Positions 21,105 to 30,276 of a DNA stretch of 41,249 nt are shown here, piece by piece. This DNA comes from a virus. The DNA lies in the IMG/VR virus record IMGVR_UViG_3300031673_000161, positions 1 to 41,249 of that record. One strand, given 5' to 3'. The notes beneath the pieces were generated by a model. The model saw nothing but the letters and a program-made list of their open reading frames with translations, did not search any database and was not told the origin of the DNA. Numbering within the stretch: position 1 is the first letter of the stretch; each line of letters starts with the position of its first letter. The position numbers and the translations under genes are program-made.

Positions 21105-24070
21105 TTTATACCAACTCCTCTCTGCTTTGTTTGACCCTGGGCATAAAGATATTCAGATGTTTTCTCATATATAACCTGACCATCAAGTTCAAGTACATTT
21201 CTTATTAGAATTGGTTGATTTGATATATTGTTATTTGGTCTGGTATTGGCAGCATTAAATATTAGTTCAGCCAGATTTTTTTGTTGACCAGTATTTAAAA
21301 TAACTTCATTTTCGTGAGCCAATACTGGTATTTCTCTACCTGTCTGTGGGGTAACTATCCCATAAGCAGCAGAAAGGATTGGAAGTCTTGCACCGTCATT
21401 GCCAATAATTCCACCAGAAGAATAAGCCTTTACTATACCCCCCATAGAATATGCTCCCATCATACCTATTTGTCTGCCTTTGAATGTAATTGTTACTACT
21501 TTACCATCTAATTTGTTTGCTTTATTGGTTACATCTTTTATTGCTTTATCAACATCTGTAGTATCAGCATCTATATCTAATACTCTTAATCTAGTAGCTG
21601 TATCAACACTAATTCCCAACTCATCAGCTTTATCCATTATCTGCTGTCCACTTAAACCAAATCCTTCCGCCAGTGCAATAAAATTCTCTATTCCCGTATC
21701 AGCAACATTTTTATAGAGTGTATTTATATCAATATTATTTTTTTCAGCATATTCAAGTATATCAGCTGTAGACATTCCAAATTCATTAGCTATCTCCTTA
21801 AATTTTTCTATACTAATATCTCCAGTTGCTACATATTGCAAACCTAATTCTATAGCTTTTTTCCGTGCTTCTTCCTGCTCTTCTGTAGTTGCTTCAATTT
21901 CCTTTGAAAGTTCAAAAGCGGTTTTTATATTCGCTATCATTGCGTCATCTAAATTATTTTGCGCTTTCATGGCTTCTACTGAATCTATACCATGTTCTTT
22001 GATAGCTTCTGCTAAGGCTTTTTCAGCTTCTTCTACTGCCCAACCTGCTTCTTGAAAGTCATTATAAGTAGTAATACCACCAAAAATATCATCTATTAAT
22101 TCATTAAAAGCACCCCTTAAATCATCAACTGATTCTGTCTGGTCATCTATATCACTAGTAGTATCATCTATTTCAATACCTAATGCTTCCATTGCTTCTT
22201 CAGTTAGACCTAATTCTTTAATAAGTTCTTTTTGTCTTTCTGTAAGTTTTGTAGTCAACCCTAATCTTTCTGCTTCTCCACTGTTTAGAGTTTTAGTTAT
22301 TAGTATATATTCTTTTATATTTTTGCTGGTTTCTTCAACTGCATCATCGTATTCGGTTTGATTTATTGCTCCTATTTCTAACTGTCTTCCTAATTTATCT
22401 ATTTCTAAAGCAGCTTCTGGGAAAATATCTCTATATTTTTCAATACAATTTATTGCTTTATCTGTTACTAAAATTTGTTCTTCGGTTACTCCCGCAAGTT
22501 CTAACATTTTTTCTATCTGTTCATCTGTTGCTCCCATAAGTTTCCATATCTTAACGCCAAGCGTATCAACAAATGGAACAAAATTAAGGAATGTTTTTGT
22601 TACACTTGCTGTACCTTCCTCTAAATCTTTTATTGTTCTTACAAGTCCACGAACACTTACTCCAAAGTGAAATAATCCAGCAGCAATTGCGGTAATAAAT
22701 CCACCCATTACCCCAGCCGATACTCCAACTTTTACAGCTAAAGCAGTTATTACAGTATTAAGACCAACTACAATTTTTGTAAGTCCACTTAATGCATAAG
22801 CTACTGGTCCAATGGCAGCAGCAAATATTCCAAGATTTACAACCAGATTTTTCTGGGTATCTGTTAGGCTATCAAACCAGTCTATTGCTTTTTTAATCTG
22901 TTCAACTAAACTCATTAATCTTGGTCTTAATATGTCAAATATGGATATACCTACATTTATGAGTTCGTTTTTAAGTTGTTCTACCTGTGCAGCAAAAGAC
23001 TCCATTTGTTTTTCAGCAACGTTTTCAGTAAATCCTGTAGCACTTCGCAAGTCCTTTTCATAACCCCTAATTGCGTCAGAAGTTCCAAGCAGTGTCATCA
23101 TTGCTGAAATTGACCTATCTTGGAAACCTAACATCATAAGCGTTGCTCTTTTTTCCTTATCGCTCATACCGTCTAAAGCAGTCTCTAAATCCCCTATAAC
23201 ATCAGCAATATTTCTTACATTGCCGGAAGTATCAAATACATTTACGCCAAACTTTTCAAACGCTTCCCCATTTTCAATAGCAGAACGCTGCAAATCCCTA
23301 AGTACAATGTTTAACCAGTTTCCAGCTTCACTACCTTTTACACCCTGATCAGCCCACGCAGCAAGTACTGCCACACCTTCTTCAATATCCTTGTTTAGAA
23401 GTTTTAATGCTGCTCCTGCTTTATTAGTCAAACTTTCTGAGAACTGCTGTACTGTTGCATTTGATAAGGTGTTAGCTTTTACCAGTACATCGGATACACG
23501 GGTCATATTTTTCATATTTTTTACAACGTCATCTCTTATGGTAAGACCTAGAGCTGATTGTGCATCAGTTAGTAAGTCAGTTGCAAGTGCCAAGTCAAAC
23601 TGTCCGGCCTGTGCAAACTTGGCAACTCTTGGTAATGCTTCAATTGATTGTGCTGCGTCAAGTCCTGCTGAAGCCAGATAGAAATATGCATCTGCTCCTT
23701 CCTTAGCACTAAAAGTAGTATATTTTACAACATCTTTAGCGGTCAGTTCCATTTGCCTGCGTATCTGTGGGGTAATATTATTCATAATAGCAAGGGATTT
23801 AGTCATGCCACTATCAAAGTCCATACCTGCCTTAACTGAAGCAGCACCTACTGCCAGAATTGGCAAGGTTACAAATTTTGACATATTCTTGCCAACAGAT
23901 GTAAGACCTGCACCTATTTTATTTAGTTTTGCATTTATGGAGGCAGTCTGGGTCAGAGCCTGACGGTCAAGCGTAGACAATTGCATTTTAGCAGTTGTAA
24001 CTCCTGCTTGAAGTCGTCTTGTTTCTAGTCCAATTTCAGCCCAGATTGTCCCAATATTCCCAAATGCCAT
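21101..24070 (-). CDS. Tail tape measure protein
   Basis: At 989 residues it is the longest gene. The N-terminal half matches the phage minor tail / TP901 tape measure core (LNKIGAGLTSVGKNMSKFV, GMDFDSGMTKSLA, FSAKEGADAYFYLASAGLD, NWLNIVLRDLQ). Hydrophobic segments lie near 410-480, and the rest is largely coiled coil. It sets tail length and helps DNA ejection. It is preceded by the two overlapping chaperone frames and followed by Dit with a 4-nt overlap. Confidence 0.95.
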   Translation of the reverse strand: MAFGNIGTIWAEIGLETRRLQAGVTTAKMQLSTLDRQALTQTASINAKLNKIGAGLTSVGKNMSKFVTLPILAVGAASVKAGMDFDSGMTKSLAIMNNITPQIRRQMELTAKDVVKYTTFSAKEGADAYFYLASAGLDAAQSIEALPRVAKFAQAGQFDLALATDLLTDAQSALGLTIRDDVVKNMKNMTRVSDVLVKANTLSNATVQQFSESLTNKAGAALKLLNKDIEEGVAVLAAWADQGVKGSEAGNWLNIVLRDLQRSAIENGEAFEKFGVNVFDTSGNVRNIADVIGDLETALDGMSDKEKRATLMMLGFQDRSISAMMTLLGTSDAIRGYEKDLRSATGFTENVAEKQMESFAAQVEQLKNELINVGISIFDILRPRLMSLVEQIKKAIDWFDSLTDTQKNLVVNLGIFAAAIGPVAYALSGLTKIVVGLNTVITALAVKVGVSAGVMGGFITAIAAGLFHFGVSVRGLVRTIKDLEEGTASVTKTFLNFVPFVDTLGVKIWKLMGATDEQIEKMLELAGVTEEQILVTDKAINCIEKYRDIFPEAALEIDKLGRQLEIGAINQTEYDDAVEETSKNIKEYILITKTLNSGEAERLGLTTKLTERQKELIKELGLTEEAMEALGIEIDDTTSDIDDQTESVDDLRGAFNELIDDIFGGITTYNDFQEAGWAVEEAEKALAEAIKEHGIDSVEAMKAQNNLDDAMIANIKTAFELSKEIEATTEEQEEARKKAIELGLQYVATGDISIEKFKEIANEFGMSTADILEYAEKNNIDINTLYKNVADTGIENFIALAEGFGLSGQQIMDKADELGISVDTATRLRVLDIDADTTDVDKAIKDVTNKANKLDGKVVTITFKGRQIGMMGAYSMGGIVKAYSSGGIIGNDGARLPILSAAYGIVTPQTGREIPVLAHENEVILNTGQQKNLAELIFNAANTRPNNNISNQPILIRNVLELDGQVIYEKTSEYLYAQGQTKQRGVGIK

Positions 24071-24286
24071 TTAATTCCTTTCAGCTAATTTATCACTTAT
24101 TAAAGTAAATGCTTTATTCTGTTCTACAATCTTTTCTATATAGGTTTTTTCTCCCCTCATGTTATAGAGATAGAGGCAAAGTTCATTTAAGCAAAAGGCT
24201 ATATAACTATCCTTAATTCTAAATAGGTCAGATACCTTCTCGTTATTTTCCTTTGCGACTATCGCTATTCTTTTTAAACTCTTCAA
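24071..24286 (-). CDS. Tail assembly chaperone, downstream overlapping frame
   Basis: This 71-residue frame directly precedes the tape measure gene and overlaps the upstream chaperone by 44 nt in another frame; its only start is TTG 24286. This is the position of the T part of G/GT chaperone pairs made by ribosomal frameshifting. The relation is +1 (or -2), and the overlap contains GAG TTT AAA AAG but no standard -1 slippery heptamer, so the mechanism, or independent start, is open. Confidence 0.65.
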   Translation of the reverse strand: MKSLKRIAIVAKENNEKVSDLFRIKDSYIAFCLNELCLYLYNMRGEKTYIEKIVEQNKAFTLISDKLAERN

Positions 24287-24662
24287 TTTTTTCTCTGAGC
24301 TTACGAAAGGGAAGCAGTCCCAGAACCCCCGTCTGGGTATAGTTAAATATTGCAGTTAGTTGTTCATCATTTAATATTTCTGCCACGTCCTTATAGGCAG
24401 GCTCAACCAGTGAACTTTCTGCAACTGCATGCAGTATTTCACTAAAACTTTTTATATCTCCATGCTTTTCCCCTTCATATATTTTTTGCGCAGTAGCCAG
24501 CAACGTGTTAGGGATTGTGCCATTTTTACATAAGGTCAACAGTGATGGCCTTTTTAACCTGGCTACCAGCGGCGTGCCCTCATCAAATGGGGGGAGTTCC
24601 ACAACTTCACCTTTCTTGAGATTATCTAAATCTCCGATAGAAGTTACTTTCTTGTCTTCCAA
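24243..24662 (-). CDS. Tail assembly chaperone (gpG-like), 139 aa
   Basis: The protein is acidic-helical (ELPPFDEGTPLVARLKRPSLLTLCKNGTIP) and lies between the major tail protein and tape measure genes, where the tail chaperone is expected. It starts at TTG 24662, with GGAG 6 nt ahead. The C-terminus (FKKNSDSRKGK) overlaps the next frame. Confidence 0.72.
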   Translation of the reverse strand: MEDKKVTSIGDLDNLKKGEVVELPPFDEGTPLVARLKRPSLLTLCKNGTIPNTLLATAQKIYEGEKHGDIKSFSEILHAVAESSLVEPAYKDVAEILNDEQLTAIFNYTQTGVLGLLPFRKLREKIEEFKKNSDSRKGK

Positions 24663-24688
24663 TTTTTACTCCTTATTTAATTTTTATG

Positions 24689-25261
24689 TTATTCTATTTC
24701 ACTAACTTTTTTATACTTAATTGCAGGTAGTACCGGACTACCGGATTCATTATTTCTTGCCTCTATACTGTAAGCAGGTTTTCCAAATACCTTATCGGCA
24801 TTTGTATCTGTAGACCTCTTACCCTTACAGAATGGAAGTGTAAACATAATGAAACCATCTTGAACACTACCCCTGTCGCTTTCAGTGTAGTTAGCAACCC
24901 ATATAATCATTGAAAATGGATATGCTTCTTCAGCATCACTTATTGGAGATTCCCACTGTGAGTCTCCGGGTGTTGCCACTCCACCGCAGATTGTCTCATC
25001 TACTTCAGGCATTAATGCTGCAAGTATGATATCAAAATTTACTCCCACAAATTTATCGTCTTCGTTTATCAATGCGCAAATATCATCTCCTCCTCTATGT
25101 ACCTGTTCCTCGCCATCAATATAGATAAAACTATATGCCGCACTCTGGGGATTAGTGATATCATATTCGATTGCCGAAGGATCATCTGCTCCCGTGGCAA
25201 GCAGGTTTATTAATCTTATCTGTCTTACTCCGTATAAGTAACTTTTTGTTGGATCAGCCAT
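24689..25261 (-). CDS. Major tail protein
   Basis: From the ATG at 25261 (AGGAG about 9 nt ahead) it is 190 residues. The beta-rich sequence (AYSFIYIDGEEQVHRGGDD, VGVNFDIILAALMPEV, ESDRGSVQDGFIMFTLPFCKG) fits a tail tube subunit, and the location right before the chaperone and tape measure genes supports that. An own terminator upstream separates it from connector genes. Confidence 0.82.
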   Translation of the reverse strand: MADPTKSYLYGVRQIRLINLLATGADDPSAIEYDITNPQSAAYSFIYIDGEEQVHRGGDDICALINEDDKFVGVNFDIILAALMPEVDETICGGVATPGDSQWESPISDAEEAYPFSMIIWVANYTESDRGSVQDGFIMFTLPFCKGKRSTDTNADKVFGKPAYSIEARNNESGSPVLPAIKYKKVSEIE

Positions 25262-25297
25262 TTCATTTACTCCTTTTCTTGTTTTGTTTTTGTATAT

Positions 25298-25325
25298 AAA
25301 AAAAGACACCTGAAAAGATGTCTTT
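25298..25325 (-). terminator. Rho-independent terminator before the major tail gene
   Basis: Minus-strand stem AAAGACATC/GGTGTCTTT (9 bp with one G-U) with a 6-nt loop, followed by a run of T. It follows the tail terminator-like gene and would reduce or reset transcription into the major tail gene. Confidence 0.85.
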
Positions 25326-25356
25326 AATTTTTGAAATATTTAATTGTTAATTTAGC

Positions 25357-25737
25357 TTATGTTCTTGCTCCCCCGATGTCGAAATCAACACGCTTGGAAA
25401 ATAAGTTTCTTACATCATCGTGATAATCTTCTAATACTTTTATAAATTCCGGTACAAACTTATATCCGGCCGGTACGGTTGTAAGGGTTACACCATTTAG
25501 TTTTTGCTTAACCAGTACAACCAAATCATCTAGGGAGATAAAGCTATCAGGACTATCATATATAAAAATTGAAAATCCCCAAATAGAACCTTGCCTGTTA
25601 TCAACTGCCGAATCTTCCCCCATCATTTTTATAGTACAATAAGGTGTAACTGTACCTTCGGGTGCTGTAAAGGGTTGAAAACAACGATTCCCAAATTCAG
25701 TTATTTCTATAAGTTCTGTATAAATTGCTTTTCTCAT
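25357..25737 (-). CDS. Tail terminator / tail completion-like protein
   Basis: The 126-residue protein (YTELIEITEFGNRCFQPFTAP, TPYCTIKMMGEDSAVDNRQGS, WGFSIFIYD, LVVLVKQKLNG) resembles small tail completion proteins of the DUF3168-like kind that cap the tail tube. Its place between the gp10-like gene and the major tail gene agrees. Assignment is by pattern and context. Confidence 0.72.
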   Translation of the reverse strand: MRKAIYTELIEITEFGNRCFQPFTAPEGTVTPYCTIKMMGEDSAVDNRQGSIWGFSIFIYDSPDSFISLDDLVVLVKQKLNGVTLTTVPAGYKFVPEFIKVLEDYHDDVRNLFSKRVDFDIGGART

Positions 25738-26078
25738 ATCTTACTCTCTATTATTTGCTTTACTCTATTCAAAAATTCTGGGCTAAGTTCATTTAAAGTT
25801 TTTTCAAGGATTGCAAATCGGCCGTCATTTGCAAGTTCCAGCCACACCCCATAATCCACACGATGGCCGAGTTCGATAATTCCCTGCGTTCCCTTCCAAA
25901 CAAATTTACCATATAGGCCCTGCTCTGCATGATGGGTCTGGTTTTTCCACGGATGTTCCGCTTTAGATTTTGCAGCTGCTTGACTTGCAATTATAGTACC
26001 TACTCCTTGCACACCTGCCATCTTTTGCTGATACCATTTATCTAAATTATTGAATACTTGACCCATTCCTTTTAACAT
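25734..26078 (-). CDS. HK97 gp10-like neck protein
   Basis: The 114-residue protein contains the conserved neck-protein features: AEHPWKNQTHHAEQGLYG, then DYGVWLELANDGRFAILEKTLNEL. HK97 gp10-like proteins sit at the head-tail junction. It overlaps both neighbours by a few bases and follows the head-tail joining gene. Confidence 0.85.
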   Translation of the reverse strand: MLKGMGQVFNNLDKWYQQKMAGVQGVGTIIASQAAAKSKAEHPWKNQTHHAEQGLYGKFVWKGTQGIIELGHRVDYGVWLELANDGRFAILEKTLNELSPEFLNRVKQIIESKI

Positions 26079-26455
26079 TATAGTTCCTCTAATTCCAGTT
26101 CTTTAAACACAATCGAACCCTTAGTAGTTACATCCTTTACATCAAATACCCTGTAATTTTTGCTGTTATGTGTAAACTTGTCTTCATTGGTTGAACTTTT
26201 TTTAAGGATATTAGCATCATATTTTGCAATAGCCTGTGTTACTCTTATAGAATGGTATCCCCCATCATCTATAGTTAAAATTCTGGTACGCTTAAAATAA
26301 ATCCTTATATCCTGATTGGTTAATACTTCGGGTGGATTAGTTATCCAACCACCTGCCCCATCGCTAACTTTAGAAGTACGGATAATTCCAATTGAGGCAG
26401 GATTTTGATTTATTAAATTTGTCTGTTGATTGCGGATTGATATTATAAGACTCAA
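26078..26455 (-). CDS. Head-tail joining protein, 125 aa
   Basis: Short strand-rich protein (VSDGAGGWITNPPEVLTNQDIRIYF, THNSKNYRVFDVKDVTTKG) with the look of phage head closure/stopper proteins. Neighbours on both sides are connector proteins. No exact family certain. Confidence 0.68.
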   Translation of the reverse strand: MSLIISIRNQQTNLINQNPASIGIIRTSKVSDGAGGWITNPPEVLTNQDIRIYFKRTRILTIDDGGYHSIRVTQAIAKYDANILKKSSTNEDKFTHNSKNYRVFDVKDVTTKGSIVFKELELEEL

Positions 26456-26947
26456 TTACCCACGCTCCATCTCCGTTGTATCAGACTGCCTTAAATCCCA
26501 GTATTTTTGTATACAGTATTCTTTATTGTATTTATCCTGCGGTATGGTCTCATCTCCAAGCCTTGTATTACCGCTAAAAGTAGCCTGCGCGGCCCTTACC
26601 AACCAGATGTCGCTGGCTGTTTTATACAAATCATAATACTGTGCATTGATATAGACTGCGTCCTGTTCTGCTGTAAAGGTGTAAATCCCGTTTATATCAT
26701 CTGCCGTGTAATCTCCTTCTTCACCGGATATTTCCGTAAAGTCGGTTGTACCGTCATCAAGCACCCTGTTATCGAGGTACTTATATTCACAAATCCACAC
26801 TAAATAATCATCAGTCTCCGCAGTCAGGGGGTAGTCGTCTAAGGTATTTCTGTATTTATTCAAATATACGTTAAGCTGGTCATCAGTAAAATCTTCACTA
26901 TTAGGGTCTTCAATCAACCTTCTAAGTTCAGTTAGTAATTGGCTCAT
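26456..26947 (-). CDS. Head-tail connector (adaptor-like) protein
   Basis: The 163-residue protein begins with a helical QLLTELRRLIEDPNSEDFTDDQLNVYLNK region, followed by acidic strands and a C-terminal helix with YDLYKTASDIWLVRAAQATF. This matches head-completion adaptors that begin with a gp6-like helical bundle. It is the first connector gene after the glycan cassette, and its start overlaps the end of the glycosyltransferase gene by 20 nt. Confidence 0.75.
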   Translation of the reverse strand: MSQLLTELRRLIEDPNSEDFTDDQLNVYLNKYRNTLDDYPLTAETDDYLVWICEYKYLDNRVLDDGTTDFTEISGEEGDYTADDINGIYTFTAEQDAVYINAQYYDLYKTASDIWLVRAAQATFSGNTRLGDETIPQDKYNKEYCIQKYWDLRQSDTTEMERG

Positions 26948-27542
26948 TTATCTTGGCCTCTCTTTTCATTAAAATTTTGTAGTAAGCTTTTTTATCCTTT
27001 TGTCTATTATAATCCCGCTTATGGTTGTTGTGTAAAAATTCAACTTTGGTTTTATCGCTGGTATAACATGTCCCCACCCTGTCAAGGTTTGCAAATAACC
27101 TGCCGTCCCTGTCCAGTAGCATTTTATGAGTCCCCCGGTAGTGCAGGCCTTCCCTAAACCTGAAAAATCTGTTAGAACGTCTATGTCTTTGTCTATCACC
27201 CTGCTCACCTATCTGGATTATACCTATATCACTTTTAAGTTTAGGCAGTCCCGTTATAAGGACTTCGTCAGCGTCAATGTTTAGGCAGATGTCACCATCT
27301 ACGAGCTGGTCTAAATAACTATTACGCTTTCCTATTTCATCAGCATTTATAGATGATATCAAGTCTATATTAAGACTTCCCAGATATTCTAAAGTACCGT
27401 CAGTAGAATCCCATCCCGAACCTGGAAAATCTTTAAATCTACCATCTATTACGACAATCTTATCAACTTTATTCTGTATTGATTCTATGCAATCCCGAAT
27501 TAGGGGCATATCATTATAGGTTATTATCGTAGCTATCAGCAT
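26928..27542 (-). CDS. Glycosyltransferase (GT2-like), 204 aa
   Basis: The N-terminus LIATIITYNDMPLIRDCIESI is a typical GT-A nucleotide-sugar fold start, and NIDADEV (around residue 90) supplies the DXD metal motif. The remainder (RFREGLHYRGTHKML) resembles bacterial family 2 transferases. It is the last gene of the cassette and runs 20 nt into the connector gene. Confidence 0.87.
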   Translation of the reverse strand: MLIATIITYNDMPLIRDCIESIQNKVDKIVVIDGRFKDFPGSGWDSTDGTLEYLGSLNIDLISSINADEIGKRNSYLDQLVDGDICLNIDADEVLITGLPKLKSDIGIIQIGEQGDRQRHRRSNRFFRFREGLHYRGTHKMLLDRDGRLFANLDRVGTCYTSDKTKVEFLHNNHKRDYNRQKDKKAYYKILMKREAKINEPITN

Positions 27543-28390
27543 TTTAATTTCCAGTATTTTCCTAATTCAAAGTCAAATTCTTTAGGGAACTTGGCATGAC
27601 CCGAACCTGGATAATGTGTTATTTCACCAAAATATATATAACCATCTACTAAGTAAAAATCAATACGTACAAAATCAAACCCTTTACTTAACTTTTCGGC
27701 AAACCCTATCATTTTGCTAAGATATTTTGGTTTCTCTATAAATGGCGCAACCTTATGGCCTTCCCTAACAATGTTTAATGAATTCCAATCCCTGTCGTAA
27801 TAATTAAAAGTAGTAAGCCCGTGACTGGTTACATATATCATTCGGCATTTTCCATCAAACATGCAAAATCTATAATCACTTGGCAGACCGCCACCCTTTT
27901 CACGAAGTAGTTTTTCAATTATAATCAGCGGTTTAATCTGGCCATAAGCCCATTCATACCACTCGATACCATGTACTGTCCTAAACCATTCTTTACAAAT
28001 ATTTATTATTTCCGAATTATTTAAATTAAGTGCTTTTTTGTGCGTATAATTAATGTCGTAATTCTTTAATCCATTGATACCTTCTGCAAGTATCCATCTT
28101 CCAGCAGCATTATTGGGTTTTATAATGTATTCCCCGGTCAGTTTATTTGGCGGTATTTTCTCGGGATTATCGGTAACATATAGCAACGGTATTAAATGAT
28201 TATCCGCTTCAAAACCTATCTTATCTCTAATATACTGTCTTGCCCTATATTTATCTGCTGTCAGTGGTATTAACGGGTTACGGTCAAAAATCTTCTTATA
28301 TACTATTTTTTCATTGAAAGATTTAGGATTATCTAAATTTAAAGGATAGCCATGTATCTTTAAAAATAGTTCTTTCTCATCTTCATACAT
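27536..28390 (-). CDS. TupA-like ATP-grasp enzyme
   Basis: The 284-residue protein carries the ATP-grasp/TupA pattern: SFNEKIVYKKIFDRNPLIPLTADK, EYIIKPNNAAG for ATP binding, SDYRFCMFDGK, NYYDRDWNSL, and FDFVRIDFYLVDGYIYFGEITHYPGSG with the metal-binding acidic residues. TupA relatives occur in teichuronopeptide and exopolysaccharide gene sets and probably ligate an amino acid or similar group. It overlaps both neighbours. Confidence 0.92.
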   Translation of the reverse strand: MYEDEKELFLKIHGYPLNLDNPKSFNEKIVYKKIFDRNPLIPLTADKYRARQYIRDKIGFEADNHLIPLLYVTDNPEKIPPNKLTGEYIIKPNNAAGRWILAEGINGLKNYDINYTHKKALNLNNSEIINICKEWFRTVHGIEWYEWAYGQIKPLIIIEKLLREKGGGLPSDYRFCMFDGKCRMIYVTSHGLTTFNYYDRDWNSLNIVREGHKVAPFIEKPKYLSKMIGFAEKLSKGFDFVRIDFYLVDGYIYFGEITHYPGSGHAKFPKEFDFELGKYWKLKC

Positions 28391-28865
28391 TCCGAACCTT
28401 CTGTAAAATCACGTGTAAATTAGTTTCGCTTACAAATTTGTTTTCCAATACTTTAAAATTACACTTAATACCATAACTTTTAGATAGCCAGTTTCCCTTC
28501 CAGCTCATATCAAAATATCTAAAAGACATATCATTCCAATAACTTCTATGTGTGGGATCAGCAAATGCACCCCTGCAAGCTTTACCATCTGGACTTTGTG
28601 TTGGAGGTACATATATTTCAAATAATCCACCCAATATCAATATCCTGTAAACCTCATTAAAAAACCAGATAACCTTGTCCTGTGGAATATGTTCAATAAA
28701 GTGTGCTGCGTAAACTCCCTCTATTGAATTATCTTTAAATGGAAACTCTTTAAATAGGTCAGCCTTTATAAATTGTCCTTTGGGATAAATATTTGAATGA
28801 TCCTCTATATCTACCCCCACATAGCCTTCTTTTATATTCTTTCCACAACCTAAATTAATTTTCAT
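28383..28865 (-). CDS. SAM-dependent methyltransferase, class I
   Basis: The 160-residue enzyme shows motif I NLGCGKNIKEG (4-14), an acidic VDIED after strand 2, AHFIEHIP and a later EIYVPP strand. This fits small methyltransferases of glycan biosynthesis clusters that methylate sugars or lipid-linked intermediates. It lies among glycosyltransferase genes, so DNA is an unlikely substrate. Confidence 0.9.
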   Translation of the reverse strand: MKINLGCGKNIKEGYVGVDIEDHSNIYPKGQFIKADLFKEFPFKDNSIEGVYAAHFIEHIPQDKVIWFFNEVYRILILGGLFEIYVPPTQSPDGKACRGAFADPTHRSYWNDMSFRYFDMSWKGNWLSKSYGIKCNFKVLENKFVSETNLHVILQKVRNV

Positions 28866-28869
28866 ATAT

Positions 28870-30276
28870 CTAATTATAAAATCTATTTTGTTTTATATGT
28901 TTTATCAATCCAAAATTATAATGATCTTCAATATTTACCTGATTGATTGATGGATACAATTTAAATGTACCGGGAATATTATTAACTTTAATCCCCATCT
29001 TCCAAGCTACATAATTAAAACTTAATTGATCCCGCAATGAACCAGAACATATCTCTTTCCACATAGCTTCATTTAGGGCATTTATTTTAGGTGTATGTCT
29101 TCGCAGTATTACCCTGGTTTGATGTAATCCATTATTGACCGGATAATCCTCTGCTCTAAATTTCAACATTTGTTTTTCTATAGTTTTGACATTATCTAAC
29201 TTAAAATCAATACAAACTTTAGCTTCTTCATAAATGCAGTTTCTCCAGTGTTTAAGCAATGCAATATCAGCACTGGCAAGATACATTCTTATAAGTGCGG
29301 TAAGTTCTGACATTATTATTATATTTGAATCTACCCATATGCTATACTGAACATCGGGAAAGAACTTATGTATCAGCCATTTATACATTCTGGCTTCTCT
29401 ACGATTATTATTTAACTTTGTTTTTATATATTTTATATTCCAGAAAGAACTTTTTATATTTTCATCATCGGCAAACATTATGTAGTTAAATCCTGGATTA
29501 TCAAAGTGCTTTTTTATCGGATTATCCACTCCACCAATATTTGCAGTTACAACAACTTCTTCCGGTATGTATTTATCCCATTTTTTTATAAAATAATCCT
29601 TGCTTTGTTGTTCGTGCAATTTTTCATCAGGGTGTAAATTCTTATACTTGATGTCATTTATGGTTGCTTTTGTTCTATCATCGGCAAAATGTGTGGTTTT
29701 ACTATTCATGGCATAAAGACTGAATCCGAGTTTCCGATACTGCATGGACAGGTCCCAGTCATAGAAATAATAATCCAAGTTTTCATCTAACTTTAACCCC
29801 ACATTTCTTATTATCATACAGCAACCATCAAGTACAATAACCTCATCAAACTCACCCTGTATGCGTTTAAATTCAAATTTAGCGTATTTTTCTATTCCCG
29901 TAGCAAGATTGGTAACTTCAATATTTCTTCTAAGTCTTTTAAACCCGGCAATACCGACCATTCCCACCTTTCCGTTACTCTCCATAAATGATATTGCCTT
30001 ATTGATCCAATTGTCTGTACTTACTACAATATCATTGTGCATGAGTACCACATATTTACTTTTTGCAAATAATAAGGCTTTATTAAATGCTTTTGGTATA
30101 CCCTCGTTTTTACTATTTTTTATAATATTAATATCAAATCTGTCAAGATAACCTGGATCATCTGAACCATTATCCACAACTGTTATATTTATATTTTTAT
30201 TATAGAAAAATAAACTTTTTAGTGTCTGGATGGTCTCATTTTTCCTGTTGAGTGTGGGGATTATTACATCAATCAT
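28870..30276 (-). CDS. Bifunctional protein: GT2 domain plus DUF616-like glycosyltransferase domain
   Basis: Residues 1-230 form a family 2 glycosyltransferase (DVIIPTLNRKNETIQTLKSL, MHNDIVV as metal motif, DYYFYDWDLSMQYRKLG). Residues about 235-468 form a second domain with VVVTANIGGVDNP, YIMFADDE, EARMYKW, YSIWVDSNI and a DQLSFNYVAWK end, as in DUF616/TOD1-like proteins, which are GT-A related. The fusion suggests two successive sugar additions by one polypeptide. Confidence 0.87.
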   Translation of the reverse strand: MIDVIIPTLNRKNETIQTLKSLFFYNKNINITVVDNGSDDPGYLDRFDINIIKNSKNEGIPKAFNKALLFAKSKYVVLMHNDIVVSTDNWINKAISFMESNGKVGMVGIAGFKRLRRNIEVTNLATGIEKYAKFEFKRIQGEFDEVIVLDGCCMIIRNVGLKLDENLDYYFYDWDLSMQYRKLGFSLYAMNSKTTHFADDRTKATINDIKYKNLHPDEKLHEQQSKDYFIKKWDKYIPEEVVVTANIGGVDNPIKKHFDNPGFNYIMFADDENIKSSFWNIKYIKTKLNNNRREARMYKWLIHKFFPDVQYSIWVDSNIIIMSELTALIRMYLASADIALLKHWRNCIYEEAKVCIDFKLDNVKTIEKQMLKFRAEDYPVNNGLHQTRVILRRHTPKINALNEAMWKEICSGSLRDQLSFNYVAWKMGIKVNNIPGTFKLYPSINQVNIEDHYNFGLIKHIKQNRFYN

